From positions 106,475-170,474 of the forward strand of contig NZ_LMUM01000004.1 of NCBI RefSeq assembly GCF_009765985.1: DNA of 64,000 nucleotides, given 5' to 3'. The position numbers and the translations under genes are program-made. This stretch comes from Acidobacterium sp. S8. Its GTDB lineage: Bacteria; Acidobacteriota; Terriglobia; Terriglobales; Acidobacteriaceae. The number at the start of each line of letters is the position of its first letter. The first letter of the stretch is position 1. The notes beneath the pieces are model-generated. The model made no database searches. It saw nothing but the letters and a program-made list of their open reading frames with translations, and had not been told where the DNA came from. Positions 1 through 8,161 of the stretch are shown one piece after another.

Positions 1-954
1 GAACTTGTGGTAACGCGGATCTTTCCGCACGTCCGGTGCATGGATCAGTCGCCGCTCCGAAATTGCCGCTCCTACCAGTCCTCGATCGAGAGGCAGTTTC
101 TCGCCCGGGTAAAACCGCTCGCCGAAGCGAATAGCGAACCGGTTTTCCAGCATGTGCTCACGTTCGTCCACGATCCAGATGGAGAACATCTGGTAGTCGA
201 TAATGCGGCGCAGCAATGTGCCGATGCGTTCGAAGAGGGATTCAAGGTCGAGGATCGAAGTCAGCTCGCGGCTGATCTCGTTCAGCACCTGCAGTGTTTG
301 TGCCTGCCGCGAGACGCGCGTGTAGAGCCGGGCATTCTCGATCGCCTGGCCGATACGCGACGCGGTCAACCGAAGCAGGTGCAGATGTTCCGGCTGGAAG
401 TAGTTCAGCTGCTCAGACTGGATATCGATCACGCCAATGACGCGGTTCTTGACGATCAGCGGAACTGCCAGCTCGGAACGGACATCAGGGTTGACGTTGA
501 TGTAGTTTGGCGACTGCCCAACGTCATTGATGAGCACAGCCTCGCGCGTCTGCGCCACTTGGCCAACGATGCCTTTACCCATGCGAATCCGCATGCGTTC
601 GGCTTCCGGCGTATGGCCGATCTGGAATCGCATGCGCAGATCGTTGGTACGGTCATTCAGCAGCAGGATGGCGAAGATGCGGTAATCGATGACGGCACGA
701 ACCAGGTCAGCGGTCCGCTGCAGCAACGTCTGGAGATCGAGAGTAGTATTCAGCGCATCAGCGAGTCGGATCAGGAACTCGGTCTGCAACGGCTCCACGC
801 GCACCTGAACCTGAGGCGTCCCGTCCTGCGAAGTAGGCCGGTAATCGCCCTCGAATGCCAAGTCAGAGCTTTCGCCAGAAGGACGGACCTCGGGACTGCT
901 CTGCTCAGGTGTAGGTGGCGTTTTTGGGGTGCCTCGCTGTTGCTCTTTAGTCAC
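1..954 (-). CDS. Tandem GAF-domain signalling protein (3' end outside window)
   Basis: The minus strand is open from a GTG at 952-954 to the left edge, giving 318 codons with no stop. The start is preceded by AGGAG. After a polar N-terminus of about 55 residues come two GAF modules. The first runs from about 'FLIRLADALNTTLDLQ' through 'GKGIVGQVAQTREAVLI' and 'VPLIVKNRVIGVIDIQS' to a linker helix ending 'GQAIENARLYTRV'. The second begins 'LNEISRELTSILDLESLF' and is still running at the edge. GAF domains bind small ligands or serve as dimerisation and regulatory modules. In Acidobacteria such tandem GAF proteins often end in a PP2C/RsbU-like phosphatase, a GGDEF domain or a histidine kinase, but the output domain is not in the window, so the function cannot be fixed. 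Plus-strand open frames here are antisense shadows. Confidence 0.85.
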   Translation of the reverse strand, partial: MTKEQQRGTPKTPPTPEQSSPEVRPSGESSDLAFEGDYRPTSQDGTPQVQVRVEPLQTEFLIRLADALNTTLDLQTLLQRTADLVRAVIDYRIFAILLLNDRTNDLRMRFQIGHTPEAERMRIRMGKGIVGQVAQTREAVLINDVGQSPNYINVNPDVRSELAVPLIVKNRVIGVIDIQSEQLNYFQPEHLHLLRLTASRIGQAIENARLYTRVSRQAQTLQVLNEISRELTSILDLESLFERIGTLLRRIIDYQMFSIWIVDEREHMLENRFAIRFGERFYPGEKLPLDRGLVGAAISERRLIHAPDVRKDPRYHKF

Positions 955-1058
955 GCAGCTCCTGGATGGCTCAGTGGATACACGAAGTGTAGACGAGCCA
1001 TGATATCGCGGCCCAGCGACCTGTGATAATCATGTTCGGGTAGCGAAGCTGGTTCCCC

Positions 1059-1820
1059 TCACTTCGTCTGATTCAGCTCGTGCAGTATGTTGACGGAAGC
1101 GCTGGCTCCAATGCGGTTGGCTCCGGCATCGAGCATAGCCCGGGCATCAGCCAGTGTGCGAATACCGCCTGACGCCTTGACCCCGCAGCGCGATCCGGCA
1201 ACGCCGCGCAGGAGCGCCACGTCTTCGGGAGTCGCTCCGCCAGTGGAAAAACCAGTGCTCGTCTTCAGGAAGTCAGTTCCGGCGAGGATGGCCAGTTCTG
1301 AGGCACGCAGCTTCTCCTCAACCGTGAGCAGGCAGGTTTCAAGGATCACCTTCACAATGGCGCCGGCATCATGCGCAACCTCGACAACGCCGCGGATATC
1401 CTGCTGGACGCGGTCATTCAAGCCGGATTTGAGCATGCCGATATTCAGCACCATGTCGAGATCGTGTGCGCCCAGCTTGACCAGCTCTACAGCTTCTTCG
1501 CGCTTGGAAACCGAAAGCGACGCCCCGAGTGGAAAGCCGAGCACCGTTCCTACCGGGACACCGCTCCCTGCGAGAGCGGTATGTGCCGTACTGACCCATG
1601 CCGGGTTTACCATTGCGCAGGCGAAACCATTCTGCGCCGCTTCCTCGCAGAGACGGATGACCTGTTCGCGCGTTGCCTCAGGTTTCAGCAGCGTGTGGTC
1701 GAAAACAGCGGCGAGAGCGTGGCTGCTCGAAAGTGTGTGATGGGTGAAAGCCCGGGAATCGAACGTCCCGTTGTCCTTCCTTACATCTTTCTCGTGTTCC
1801 AATATTGCTGCTTTGCTCAT
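1059..1820 (-). CDS. deoC: Deoxyribose-phosphate aldolase
   Basis: A 253-residue class I aldolase that reversibly splits 2-deoxy-D-ribose 5-phosphate into glyceraldehyde 3-phosphate and acetaldehyde, in cytosolic deoxynucleoside catabolism. The Schiff-base lysine lies in 'DFLKTSTGFSTGGAT'. The phosphate-binding segment 'VKASGGIRTLADA' and the early 'FDHTLLKPEAT' motif are also intact. The N-terminus carries about 35 extra residues compared with short DeoC proteins; a shorter start cannot be excluded, but GGAG lies about 10 nt before this ATG. It is followed downstream by the GAF gene and preceded by hpt, 24 bp away on the same strand, so the two may form a small nucleoside-salvage unit. Confidence 0.95.
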   Translation of the reverse strand: MSKAAILEHEKDVRKDNGTFDSRAFTHHTLSSSHALAAVFDHTLLKPEATREQVIRLCEEAAQNGFACAMVNPAWVSTAHTALAGSGVPVGTVLGFPLGASLSVSKREEAVELVKLGAHDLDMVLNIGMLKSGLNDRVQQDIRGVVEVAHDAGAIVKVILETCLLTVEEKLRASELAILAGTDFLKTSTGFSTGGATPEDVALLRGVAGSRCGVKASGGIRTLADARAMLDAGANRIGASASVNILHELNQTK

Positions 1821-1844
1821 GGTGACGCTTACTCCAAGGTTTGC

Positions 1845-2393
1845 CTACTCCGGATAATCGGGAGGCATGAGACGGATATCGGGGAGACTCCGGAAACGCT
1901 CAGCATAGTCCATGCCATAACCGAGAACAAATTGATTGGGAATCTTGAAGCCTACATAGTCGGCCTCAATCTTTACCAGTCGCCGGGAAGGTTTGTCGAG
2001 CAGAGCGGCAATGCGCAGAGAGCGCGGGTTATGCTGCTGGAAGAGCTTCTGCAGAAATTCGAGCGTGAGGCCTGTATCGAGAATATCTTCCACAACGATG
2101 ACGTGTTTGCCTTCAATGGGCTGGTCAATATCTTTGATGAGCTTTACCGCACCGCTGGTTTTCTGCCCCTTGCCGTAGCTGGATACCGCGACGAAATCAA
2201 AAGTGCAGTCGACCGAAATATTACGCGCGAGGTCAGCCAGGAAGATGGCCGCGCCTTTTAGTACGCCCAGCAGCACAATACTCTGTCCTGCGTAATCGCT
2301 GTCGATCTGCCGCCCTATTTCCGCGACGCGGTCGGCAATCTGCTGGCGGCTGAAAAGTACCTTCAGGTCGGGGGCAGGGACGTGCGTGCTCAT
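1845..2393 (-). CDS. hpt: Hypoxanthine phosphoribosyltransferase
   Basis: A 182-residue type I phosphoribosyltransferase that makes IMP (and GMP) from hypoxanthine (or guanine) and PRPP in purine salvage. The PRPP-binding loop is 'VIVVEDILDTGLTL'. The flexible loop region 'FVAVSSYGKGQKTSG' and the purine-binding C-terminal 'ADYVGFKIPNQFVLGYGMDY' are typical of bacterial HPRT, and the length is normal. It is divergent from lgt, with about 60 bp between the starts, and lies just upstream of deoC on the same strand. Confidence 0.96.
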   Translation of the reverse strand: MSTHVPAPDLKVLFSRQQIADRVAEIGRQIDSDYAGQSIVLLGVLKGAAIFLADLARNISVDCTFDFVAVSSYGKGQKTSGAVKLIKDIDQPIEGKHVIVVEDILDTGLTLEFLQKLFQQHNPRSLRIAALLDKPSRRLVKIEADYVGFKIPNQFVLGYGMDYAERFRSLPDIRLMPPDYPE

Positions 2394-2454
2394 TAGTTAC
2401 TAGCATATCCTCAAAGGGGGCTGTGGACGCTATACTCGAAAAGGTAAGCAGTTC

Positions 2455-3243
2455 ATGTATCCCTTTATTCATATTGGCCGTTTTTCAGTCGGCACCTTCG
2501 GAATCATGCTCTGGCTCGCGGCAGTTTGCGCTTGCTGGGTTCTCCATCGCAATTTTCGCCGCTGGGCGGTGGAAGCCGATGCTATCGGCATTGTGGCTGT
2601 CGCCACAGTTGCCGGCGTAGTGGGCGCGAAGCTCTGGCATGTTCTGGAGACTCCGCAACTGCTCATGCAGGATCCTGCCGGATTGCTTCTGGATCGCGCG
2701 GGATTTGCCTGGTTTGGCGGCCTGATCGCGGGCATCCTCACGCTTCTTCTGCAAAGCCGCAGCTCGGGATTGACCAAGCTAGGGATGCTGGATCTCGCCG
2801 CCCCAGCAGCAGCCATCGGTTACGGTGTCGGACGACTCGGCTGCCTGACCTCCGGCGACGGCGATTATGGTATTCCGACAAACCTGCCCTGGGGAATGAG
2901 TTTTCCGAATGGACTGGTTCCAACAACACAACGCGTACATCCAACGCCGATTTACGAGTTGATTGCAGCGCTGATTATCACGTGGATTTTGTGGCACCGC
3001 GGCCGACCGCAAGCCGCGAAGTCCGCTGGCGAGATTACCGGCGAATATCTTGTCTTAAGTGGCATTGCCCGCTTTCTGGTGGAGTTTATCCGAATCAATC
3101 CGAAAATCTACTGGGGCATGAGCAACGCGCAGATGGCCAGCATCGGCTCCATTCTCGCTGGAATCGCGCTGGTCCTCTGGGCTCATCGTACCGGCAGGTC
3201 GATTGTGCTGCCGCCTGTCGCTCAAGCCGTTTCTACAAAATAA
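2455..3243 (+). CDS. lgt: Prolipoprotein diacylglyceryl transferase
   Basis: A 262-residue polytopic inner-membrane enzyme that transfers diacylglycerol from phosphatidylglycerol to the lipobox cysteine of prolipoproteins, the first step of lipoprotein maturation. It shows the Lgt layout: an N-terminal 'YPFIHIGRFSVGTFGIML', the 'FAWFGGLIAG' segment, the signature 'YGVGRLGCLTSGDGDYG' with its essential arginine, and a later 'ARFLVEFIRIN' segment. There are about seven hydrophobic segments. One likely lipoprotein substrate is encoded nearby at 5252-5809. Confidence 0.96.
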   Translation: MYPFIHIGRFSVGTFGIMLWLAAVCACWVLHRNFRRWAVEADAIGIVAVATVAGVVGAKLWHVLETPQLLMQDPAGLLLDRAGFAWFGGLIAGILTLLLQSRSSGLTKLGMLDLAAPAAAIGYGVGRLGCLTSGDGDYGIPTNLPWGMSFPNGLVPTTQRVHPTPIYELIAALIITWILWHRGRPQAAKSAGEITGEYLVLSGIARFLVEFIRINPKIYWGMSNAQMASIGSILAGIALVLWAHRTGRSIVLPPVAQAVSTK

Positions 3244-3247
3244 TGAC

Positions 3248-5161
3248 TTATCCGCGAACCGCTGCGCGTATTTTCGGTAACCCGGAAACGGAAGCCTTCA
3301 GCTTTTCATTCGTGGCAATGACTCCTATCAGCTTCCGGGTAATTTCGTCGTCGGTTTCCGTGTTGTGCAGCAGACTTACGGGATAGCGCACGATAGCTTC
3401 GAGACCGGAATCAGTAAGTTGCAAGTGAGTCTTTGGTGTCAGCGGAGTAAACGGAATCTCAAATCGCTCATCGATATCCTGTTGCAGCCGTTCGAGCACG
3501 GATTTGTATCTCTCAAATACGCCTTCAATGACCTCCATCAACGCCTGTTCAACGACTGTGTAGTCGGCGGATGGATTCAGCTCAATCGCAATCTCATGCC
3601 AGGCGTAGCTCGCACCCGGAAGTTGACGGAACATGGGTGAGGTCGCCTGAAAGAGCACCGAATTGGAGAAGGTGACGACGCGCCCCGTTGGTCGGAGATC
3701 AATGCCGGTACCAGCCAGCTCAAGCAAATAAAAGCGTACGATGCCAACCTCGATAACATCGCCGGTAACGCCTGCGATGCTGATTCGGTCGCCGACGCGC
3801 AATCCATAACGCCCGATGAGGAAGAAATATGCGGCAACCGACAAAAGAATCGTCTGCAGTCCGACGGCAAGGCCCGCAGTGATGAATCCGGCAAAAGTGG
3901 CTAGCGCGCTGAACTCGCTAACGAAACCAAAAATGAAAACGAGTCCCATGAGAAAGCCGATCACAAAGCGGCGCACGATCAAGAGCTGCCTCCGCCTTCG
4001 CGTATCGGTGATGTATTTGAAACTTATCCGTTTCCATAGATTGGAAACTAACAGGAGAAAGCCCAGTACGCCGAGAATGAGGGAAACGCGAACGAGAACA
4101 TCGCGTAGAAGAGCACCATATTCGTGCTTAATGGAGCCACGCCACTCAGTCATATTGGCCTTGGCCTCATTCAGAGAAAGAATCTCCTGGCTGAGCGGAA
4201 CTTCAACCGCGGCGATCTGATCGAATTTCTGCGCGAGTACATCAAAATCCTGTTTTGTAGGCTCAGGAGCGCCGGGTTGGGGATTGTCTGCCTGAGCCGA
4301 TAAGACACGTCCCTGATCAATCGTGGACCGCATCTTCGCTCGAAGCGGAGCCCGCATGGTGTTGACGAAATCCTGCAGTTGGTTCGTAGAAATGACAAGA
4401 TTGTCCATCTGGCGCAGGGTTAATGACTGGACATAGAGCCTGTGAAGTTTTTCGAAGAGCCCCGATGGATCACTGGCCGTCTTCGCGGCAGCGGGAGCGG
4501 GTTGCTGGCTTTTTTTGTCGAATAGTTCTGGAATAGAACTCTTAAGCTGGGCGATGCTGGCCTGAAAGGTCGTTGTACCGGCTTGATTGCCGTCTCCGTT
4601 TCTTTGCATTCTCTGATCGGAAACGTTCATCAGTTGATTCAGTGAATTCAGCATCGAATTGCCGAGGTCAAGCTCTCCCTGCAACCGGTCTCGCTGATCT
4701 GTCAATTGCTGTCGATTGCGCCGCGGCGCGGATGCGATTTTGCTGTTCAACTGATCGATCTGCGCCTGGAGCTGAGCATCGCGATTGGTTGTGTCGGCGA
4801 GCAACTTCACCAGATTCTGTCGAGAGTTCGACGTCGTTTGCGGAAGCTCGTTCGGTAGAAGTGGAATCGCGCTTTCCGCGGACTGGAAAGCACGGCTAAC
4901 AACATCGGCTCCGATGCGATTGGCGTTGCCCTGGTAGATCGTATCGGATGGCAGTCCCGCCGGCTGAATCTGCGTCCGGATATTTCGATACCAGGTGATT
5001 ACGTTATTCAGGTGTTGGAGAATCTGCGTTTCTTCGAGCGGAGCCGCGGCTGGGCTTTTCTCCTGAGCAAAGTTCGTCGAAACGGAAGGAATGAATACAA
5101 CGGCCGCAAGAATAACAGAGCAGCGGCGGATCAGGCGGCGTAGGGGAGGTCGGATTTGCAT
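3248..5161 (-). CDS. MscS-family mechanosensitive ion channel with long N-terminal periplasmic region
   Basis: A 637-residue protein from the chosen ATG at 5161. That start gives a clear signal peptide (basic 'RPPLRRLIRR', hydrophobic core, 'STNFAQ'). The longer frame to 5275 would overlap the divergent lipoprotein gene. Residues of about 35-370 are Gln/Asn-rich and helical, suggesting a periplasmic coiled-coil domain as in large MscK/YbdG-like relatives. Hydrophobic segments follow, then the MscS core: the pore helix 'FAGFITAGLAVGLQTILL' and the beta domain 'YGLRVGDRISIAGVTGDVIEVGIV'. MscS channels release solutes during hypo-osmotic shock. A GGGAG stretch abuts the ATG closely, so the exact start has some doubt. 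Confidence 0.88.
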   Translation of the reverse strand: MQIRPPLRRLIRRCSVILAAVVFIPSVSTNFAQEKSPAAAPLEETQILQHLNNVITWYRNIRTQIQPAGLPSDTIYQGNANRIGADVVSRAFQSAESAIPLLPNELPQTTSNSRQNLVKLLADTTNRDAQLQAQIDQLNSKIASAPRRNRQQLTDQRDRLQGELDLGNSMLNSLNQLMNVSDQRMQRNGDGNQAGTTTFQASIAQLKSSIPELFDKKSQQPAPAAAKTASDPSGLFEKLHRLYVQSLTLRQMDNLVISTNQLQDFVNTMRAPLRAKMRSTIDQGRVLSAQADNPQPGAPEPTKQDFDVLAQKFDQIAAVEVPLSQEILSLNEAKANMTEWRGSIKHEYGALLRDVLVRVSLILGVLGFLLLVSNLWKRISFKYITDTRRRRQLLIVRRFVIGFLMGLVFIFGFVSEFSALATFAGFITAGLAVGLQTILLSVAAYFFLIGRYGLRVGDRISIAGVTGDVIEVGIVRFYLLELAGTGIDLRPTGRVVTFSNSVLFQATSPMFRQLPGASYAWHEIAIELNPSADYTVVEQALMEVIEGVFERYKSVLERLQQDIDERFEIPFTPLTPKTHLQLTDSGLEAIVRYPVSLLHNTETDDEITRKLIGVIATNEKLKASVSGLPKIRAAVRG

Positions 5162-5251
5162 CTCCCTTAATCTTAGGTGAATTGATTTTCTGGTGCATCG
5201 GGACTGCCTTTTCCGGCGGAACTGCTTCTTAGTTGCATGGCAAGGAGAAAG

Positions 5252-5809
5252 ATGAAAGGCACGATCAAAAAGCAAGCGTCTGCGTTGTTTATAGGTATTG
5301 CACTATTCTCAGTTGGCTGTTCGTCCAAGACCAAACCTACCAACGAAAACTTTACTGCAGGCTTAAATGCCTACTATGCGACTCATAACGACTGCCTTTT
5401 TTCATCGGCTTTGACCTTTCCTTATGAGGTAAGCCCAGGGCCGCAAGCAAAAGAAGATAAGCAGCGTATGGATGCCCTGACGGACGCGGGACTGATGAAG
5501 CGAACCGAGGATCGTAGTATTCACGTCGATGTCTACGCGCTTACACCGGCTGGTGAACGCGCCGCGGGACGCTTCTGCTATGGACACCGCCAAATTGCGA
5601 CCGTGGACAGCTCGACGCCGCCTGAAAAGGTGAATGGCATGCTCCAGACGCATGTTACCTATCACTACACGATGATGGATGTGCCGGTTTGGGCGCGCAC
5701 AGATGAGATGCTGAAGGCATTCCCCGACTTGGCAAAAGCGCTTTCAGGAGAGGCGACGGGCGAGAATACCCTCGCCAATGCAGGCGTGGGCTGGCAGGTC
5801 CCAAGTTAG
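5252..5809 (+). CDS. Putative lipoprotein of unknown function
   Basis: 185 residues from the ATG at 5252, which follows AAGGAG; an upstream ATG at 5237 is less well placed. The N-terminus is a lipoprotein signal: basic 'KGTIKKQ', a hydrophobic stretch, then lipobox 'LFSVGC' followed by 'SSKTKP'. The mature part contains 'YYATHNDCLFSSALTFPYEV' and 'DALTDAGLMKRTEDRS', which resembles small acidobacterial periplasmic proteins, but I do not recognise a catalytic motif. It is divergent from the MscS gene and convergent with fetB. Function unknown. Confidence 0.8.
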   Translation: MKGTIKKQASALFIGIALFSVGCSSKTKPTNENFTAGLNAYYATHNDCLFSSALTFPYEVSPGPQAKEDKQRMDALTDAGLMKRTEDRSIHVDVYALTPAGERAAGRFCYGHRQIATVDSSTPPEKVNGMLQTHVTYHYTMMDVPVWARTDEMLKAFPDLAKALSGEATGENTLANAGVGWQVPS

Positions 5810-5830
5810 CCTGAGCACGCCTCGATACTG

Positions 5831-6613
5831 TCAGGCACACAACAGCAATTGATCGTGCGCGGAAAAGAGCCGCCTGGTCACCAGGTGGCTCGATACGAAG
5901 CAGGTGAGCGCGGCAGCAGAGAATATCGTGGCGAGCACGACAAATTGATAGAGGGCTGCAAAGAGGGGCGATGCGCCCGAGAGCACCATGCCAGCCATAA
6001 TTCCCGGAATCCAGACGATACCGAGTGAGCGAATGTTATCGATCGATGGAATCAGGCTGGCTCGAAGCGCAGATCTGAGGTAGAACAAGAGCGCTGTGTC
6101 GGTTGTGGCTCCCAAAGCCAGTGATGATTCAATTTCCCCGACATGCGATGTAACTTCGGCCCGCAATCGGTCAAGAAAAAGGGATTGCGTATTCATTGTG
6201 TTCGCGATGATCATGCTGCCGACCGGCACGAGCATAGTGATCTTCAGCGGGATCACTCCAAGCACAATCATGATGGCCAATATCAGACCTGCTCCGATGC
6301 AGATCGATGTCAGGGCCAGAGCAAATGCGTGCGGAATTTGTCGAGCACGTTTGCAGACGATGGTTGCAGCCGCCAGCATCATTGCAGTGAGCACAAACAG
6401 TGAAGTCCATTGTGGTCCACGCAGCATGAACGCGAGGATCGCTCCTACAGCGACGATCTGCACAATGCCTCGCAACTCGGCCAGAGGCAGTTCTTTCAGC
6501 AGCCCGGGAGCCCGGTTACGTGCCAACAACAGAACCGCGAGCGCCAGCAAGCCGGAGGCTGCGCACTCTGCGATTCCAAGAGCAAGCTGCGAGTGAAAAA
6601 AATAATTAAGCAC
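5831..6613 (-). CDS. fetB: FetB/YbbM-family (UPF0014) ABC transporter permease
   Basis: A multi-spanning permease of about 260 residues with the UPF0014 hallmarks 'LAELRGIVQIVAVGAIL', 'MLVPVGSMIIANTMNT' and 'SIDNIRSLGIVWIPGIMAGMVLSG'. In E. coli FetAB exports iron and protects against oxidative stress; substrate assignment here is by family. I prefer the GTG at 6613, which follows GAGG with 6 nt spacing and overlaps the end of fetA by 8 bp. An ATG at 6637 would give a 32-bp overlap and has no ribosome-binding site. It is coupled to the ATPase gene just upstream. Confidence 0.88.
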   Translation of the reverse strand: MLNYFFHSQLALGIAECAASGLLALAVLLLARNRAPGLLKELPLAELRGIVQIVAVGAILAFMLRGPQWTSLFVLTAMMLAAATIVCKRARQIPHAFALALTSICIGAGLILAIMIVLGVIPLKITMLVPVGSMIIANTMNTQSLFLDRLRAEVTSHVGEIESSLALGATTDTALLFYLRSALRASLIPSIDNIRSLGIVWIPGIMAGMVLSGASPLFAALYQFVVLATIFSAAALTCFVSSHLVTRRLFSAHDQLLLCA

Positions 6614-7283
6614 GCAGCACCTCGGCGGTAGATCCATAGGCTGTCACCCGGCCGGAAGAGATCGAAAGGATCTTGTTAGCCATGGTGCGCGCCTGTTCCA
6701 GACTATGCGTCACCCAAACGCACGTGAGGTGTCGCTGTCGAATCAGCGACTCAAGCAAGACTTCAACGCTGCGACGTGTGTTTTCATCCAATGCCGAGGT
6801 TGGTTCGTCGAGCAGTAGAACTTCCGGTTCATTGGCGAGCGCGCGTGTGATGGCAACCCGTTGTGCTTCTCCCCCGGACAAAGTCAGCGCATCGCGGGAT
6901 GCGAAACCGGCAAGATCGACCTGTGCTAGCAGTGCCTCAATTTCCGACTCAGAAAGATTTCGTCCCCACTGTTTTGGCCCAAACGCAACGTTTTCTGCAA
7001 CCGTTCCGGGGAAGAGATAAGCGCGCTGCATCACCATGCCGATGCGCCGCCGCAATTCGCGCGGCGCTAGCATACGCGTATCCACACCCTGCAAATGCAC
7101 AGCTCCACTCGTGGGTTCGTCGAGCCGATTCAGAAGACGCAGCAACGTGCTCTTGCCCGAACCACTGGGCCCAACCACGCCCAGCACTTCACCACGCTCC
7201 AGCTCGAAGTGCACGTCGCCGAGCAGCGACCGAGAAACCGGCGAAGGCAATGTCCTTCCAAGTTGAAAACAGCTGAGCATCAT
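6606..7283 (-). CDS. fetA: FetA-type ABC transporter ATP-binding protein
   Basis: A 225-residue ABC ATPase with Walker A 'GPSGSGKST', signature 'LSGGEAQR', Walker B 'EVLLLDEPTSALD' and H-loop 'WVTHS'. The order and length match FetA/YbbL, the partner of the UPF0014 permease encoded next to it, and the two genes overlap. The pair probably forms a metal (iron) export complex in the inner membrane. The start is the first of two consecutive ATG codons at 7283. Confidence 0.9.
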   Translation of the reverse strand: MMLSCFQLGRTLPSPVSRSLLGDVHFELERGEVLGVVGPSGSGKSTLLRLLNRLDEPTSGAVHLQGVDTRMLAPRELRRRIGMVMQRAYLFPGTVAENVAFGPKQWGRNLSESEIEALLAQVDLAGFASRDALTLSGGEAQRVAITRALANEPEVLLLDEPTSALDENTRRSVEVLLESLIRQRHLTCVWVTHSLEQARTMANKILSISSGRVTAYGSTAEVLRA

Positions 7284-7377
7284 TTTCTTTCGTGAGTATA
7301 GCGGCAGAAATAACTATGAACCGGGACAAGTATGTCAGCTTAAGCGGCGATTAGTCCGGATGCGCAGGTTGTAAGGA

Positions 7378-8136
7378 TTATTGGAAGCAGGTCAGCAGAA
7401 CAAAAAGAAAAATCCAGAAAATACCCATGGCGTGCCAGTACCATGCGGCTACATCGACAACGATCTGGCGCATCTGCACACGACGCAGGAGAAAGAGCGC
7501 ACAAAGCGCGATTCCTAGGGCGAGAATGCCGAGAACGAGATGGATGCCGTGGGTCGCCGTTATCAGATAGAAGAAATGACTGTTCTGTGTTGTCGTAAAT
7601 GTCAGACCTTCAGAGGCGAGCTGACTCCAGGCGATCCACTGTCCTGCGAGGAACAGAGATCCAAGAGCTACTGTAGCGATGAGCCAGGGAGCCGCACGAC
7701 GCACGGCCGGGCGACCCAGTCCCAGCCATTCTTCCATCACATCTACTTCATGAAAAAGATGCCGTCGGGCAATTTCAATGGTGAGACTGCTGAGCAATAG
7801 AACTGCGGTGTTGATCCAGAGAATGGGGGGAATTGTCAGCGGATGCCAATCCGAAACGTAATTCTCGCGAAGATCGAAATGTCCGGCGGTCTGATGCACA
7901 AAGAAGGCGCTGACCAGCGCGATAAAGAAAATCAAGTCGCCAGCTAATGCGCAAGAAAGGCCCAGCCGATAACGGGTTAGCAGTTCCCGCGGGCCGCGAC
8001 GTCCACTGGGATGATTATCCCAGTTGTCGTCTCCTCCGCCCCCACCCGTAGGCCGCCTGTCAACCGGCGGTTTGCCGCCGATGCCAGTATCTTTACGCTC
8101 AATGTCTGTAGGTGTCCGGCTGAAGGTAGCGGGCAT
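7378..8136 (-). CDS. ctaE: Cytochrome c oxidase subunit III
   Basis: A 252-residue membrane protein from the ATG at 8136 (AGAGGG 8 nt upstream). The frame stays open further upstream only because it shadows the end of coxI. A polar, glycine-rich N-terminus of about 45 residues precedes five or so membrane helices. The family signature 'ATHGIHLVLGILAL' and the C-terminal 'AAWYWHAMGIFWIFLFVLL' are clear. It starts 25 bp after coxI and is the last gene of the cox operon. Subunit III stabilises the catalytic core. Confidence 0.93.
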   Translation of the reverse strand: MPATFSRTPTDIERKDTGIGGKPPVDRRPTGGGGGDDNWDNHPSGRRGPRELLTRYRLGLSCALAGDLIFFIALVSAFFVHQTAGHFDLRENYVSDWHPLTIPPILWINTAVLLLSSLTIEIARRHLFHEVDVMEEWLGLGRPAVRRAAPWLIATVALGSLFLAGQWIAWSQLASEGLTFTTTQNSHFFYLITATHGIHLVLGILALGIALCALFLLRRVQMRQIVVDVAAWYWHAMGIFWIFLFVLLTCFQ

Positions 8137-8161
8137 GCGCGAATCCCTCTCGGCTAACAGC

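Noticed and set aside
7..1026. 339-codon plus-strand open frame at the left edge
   Set aside because: Antisense to the tandem GAF gene, whose translation has clear domain motifs.
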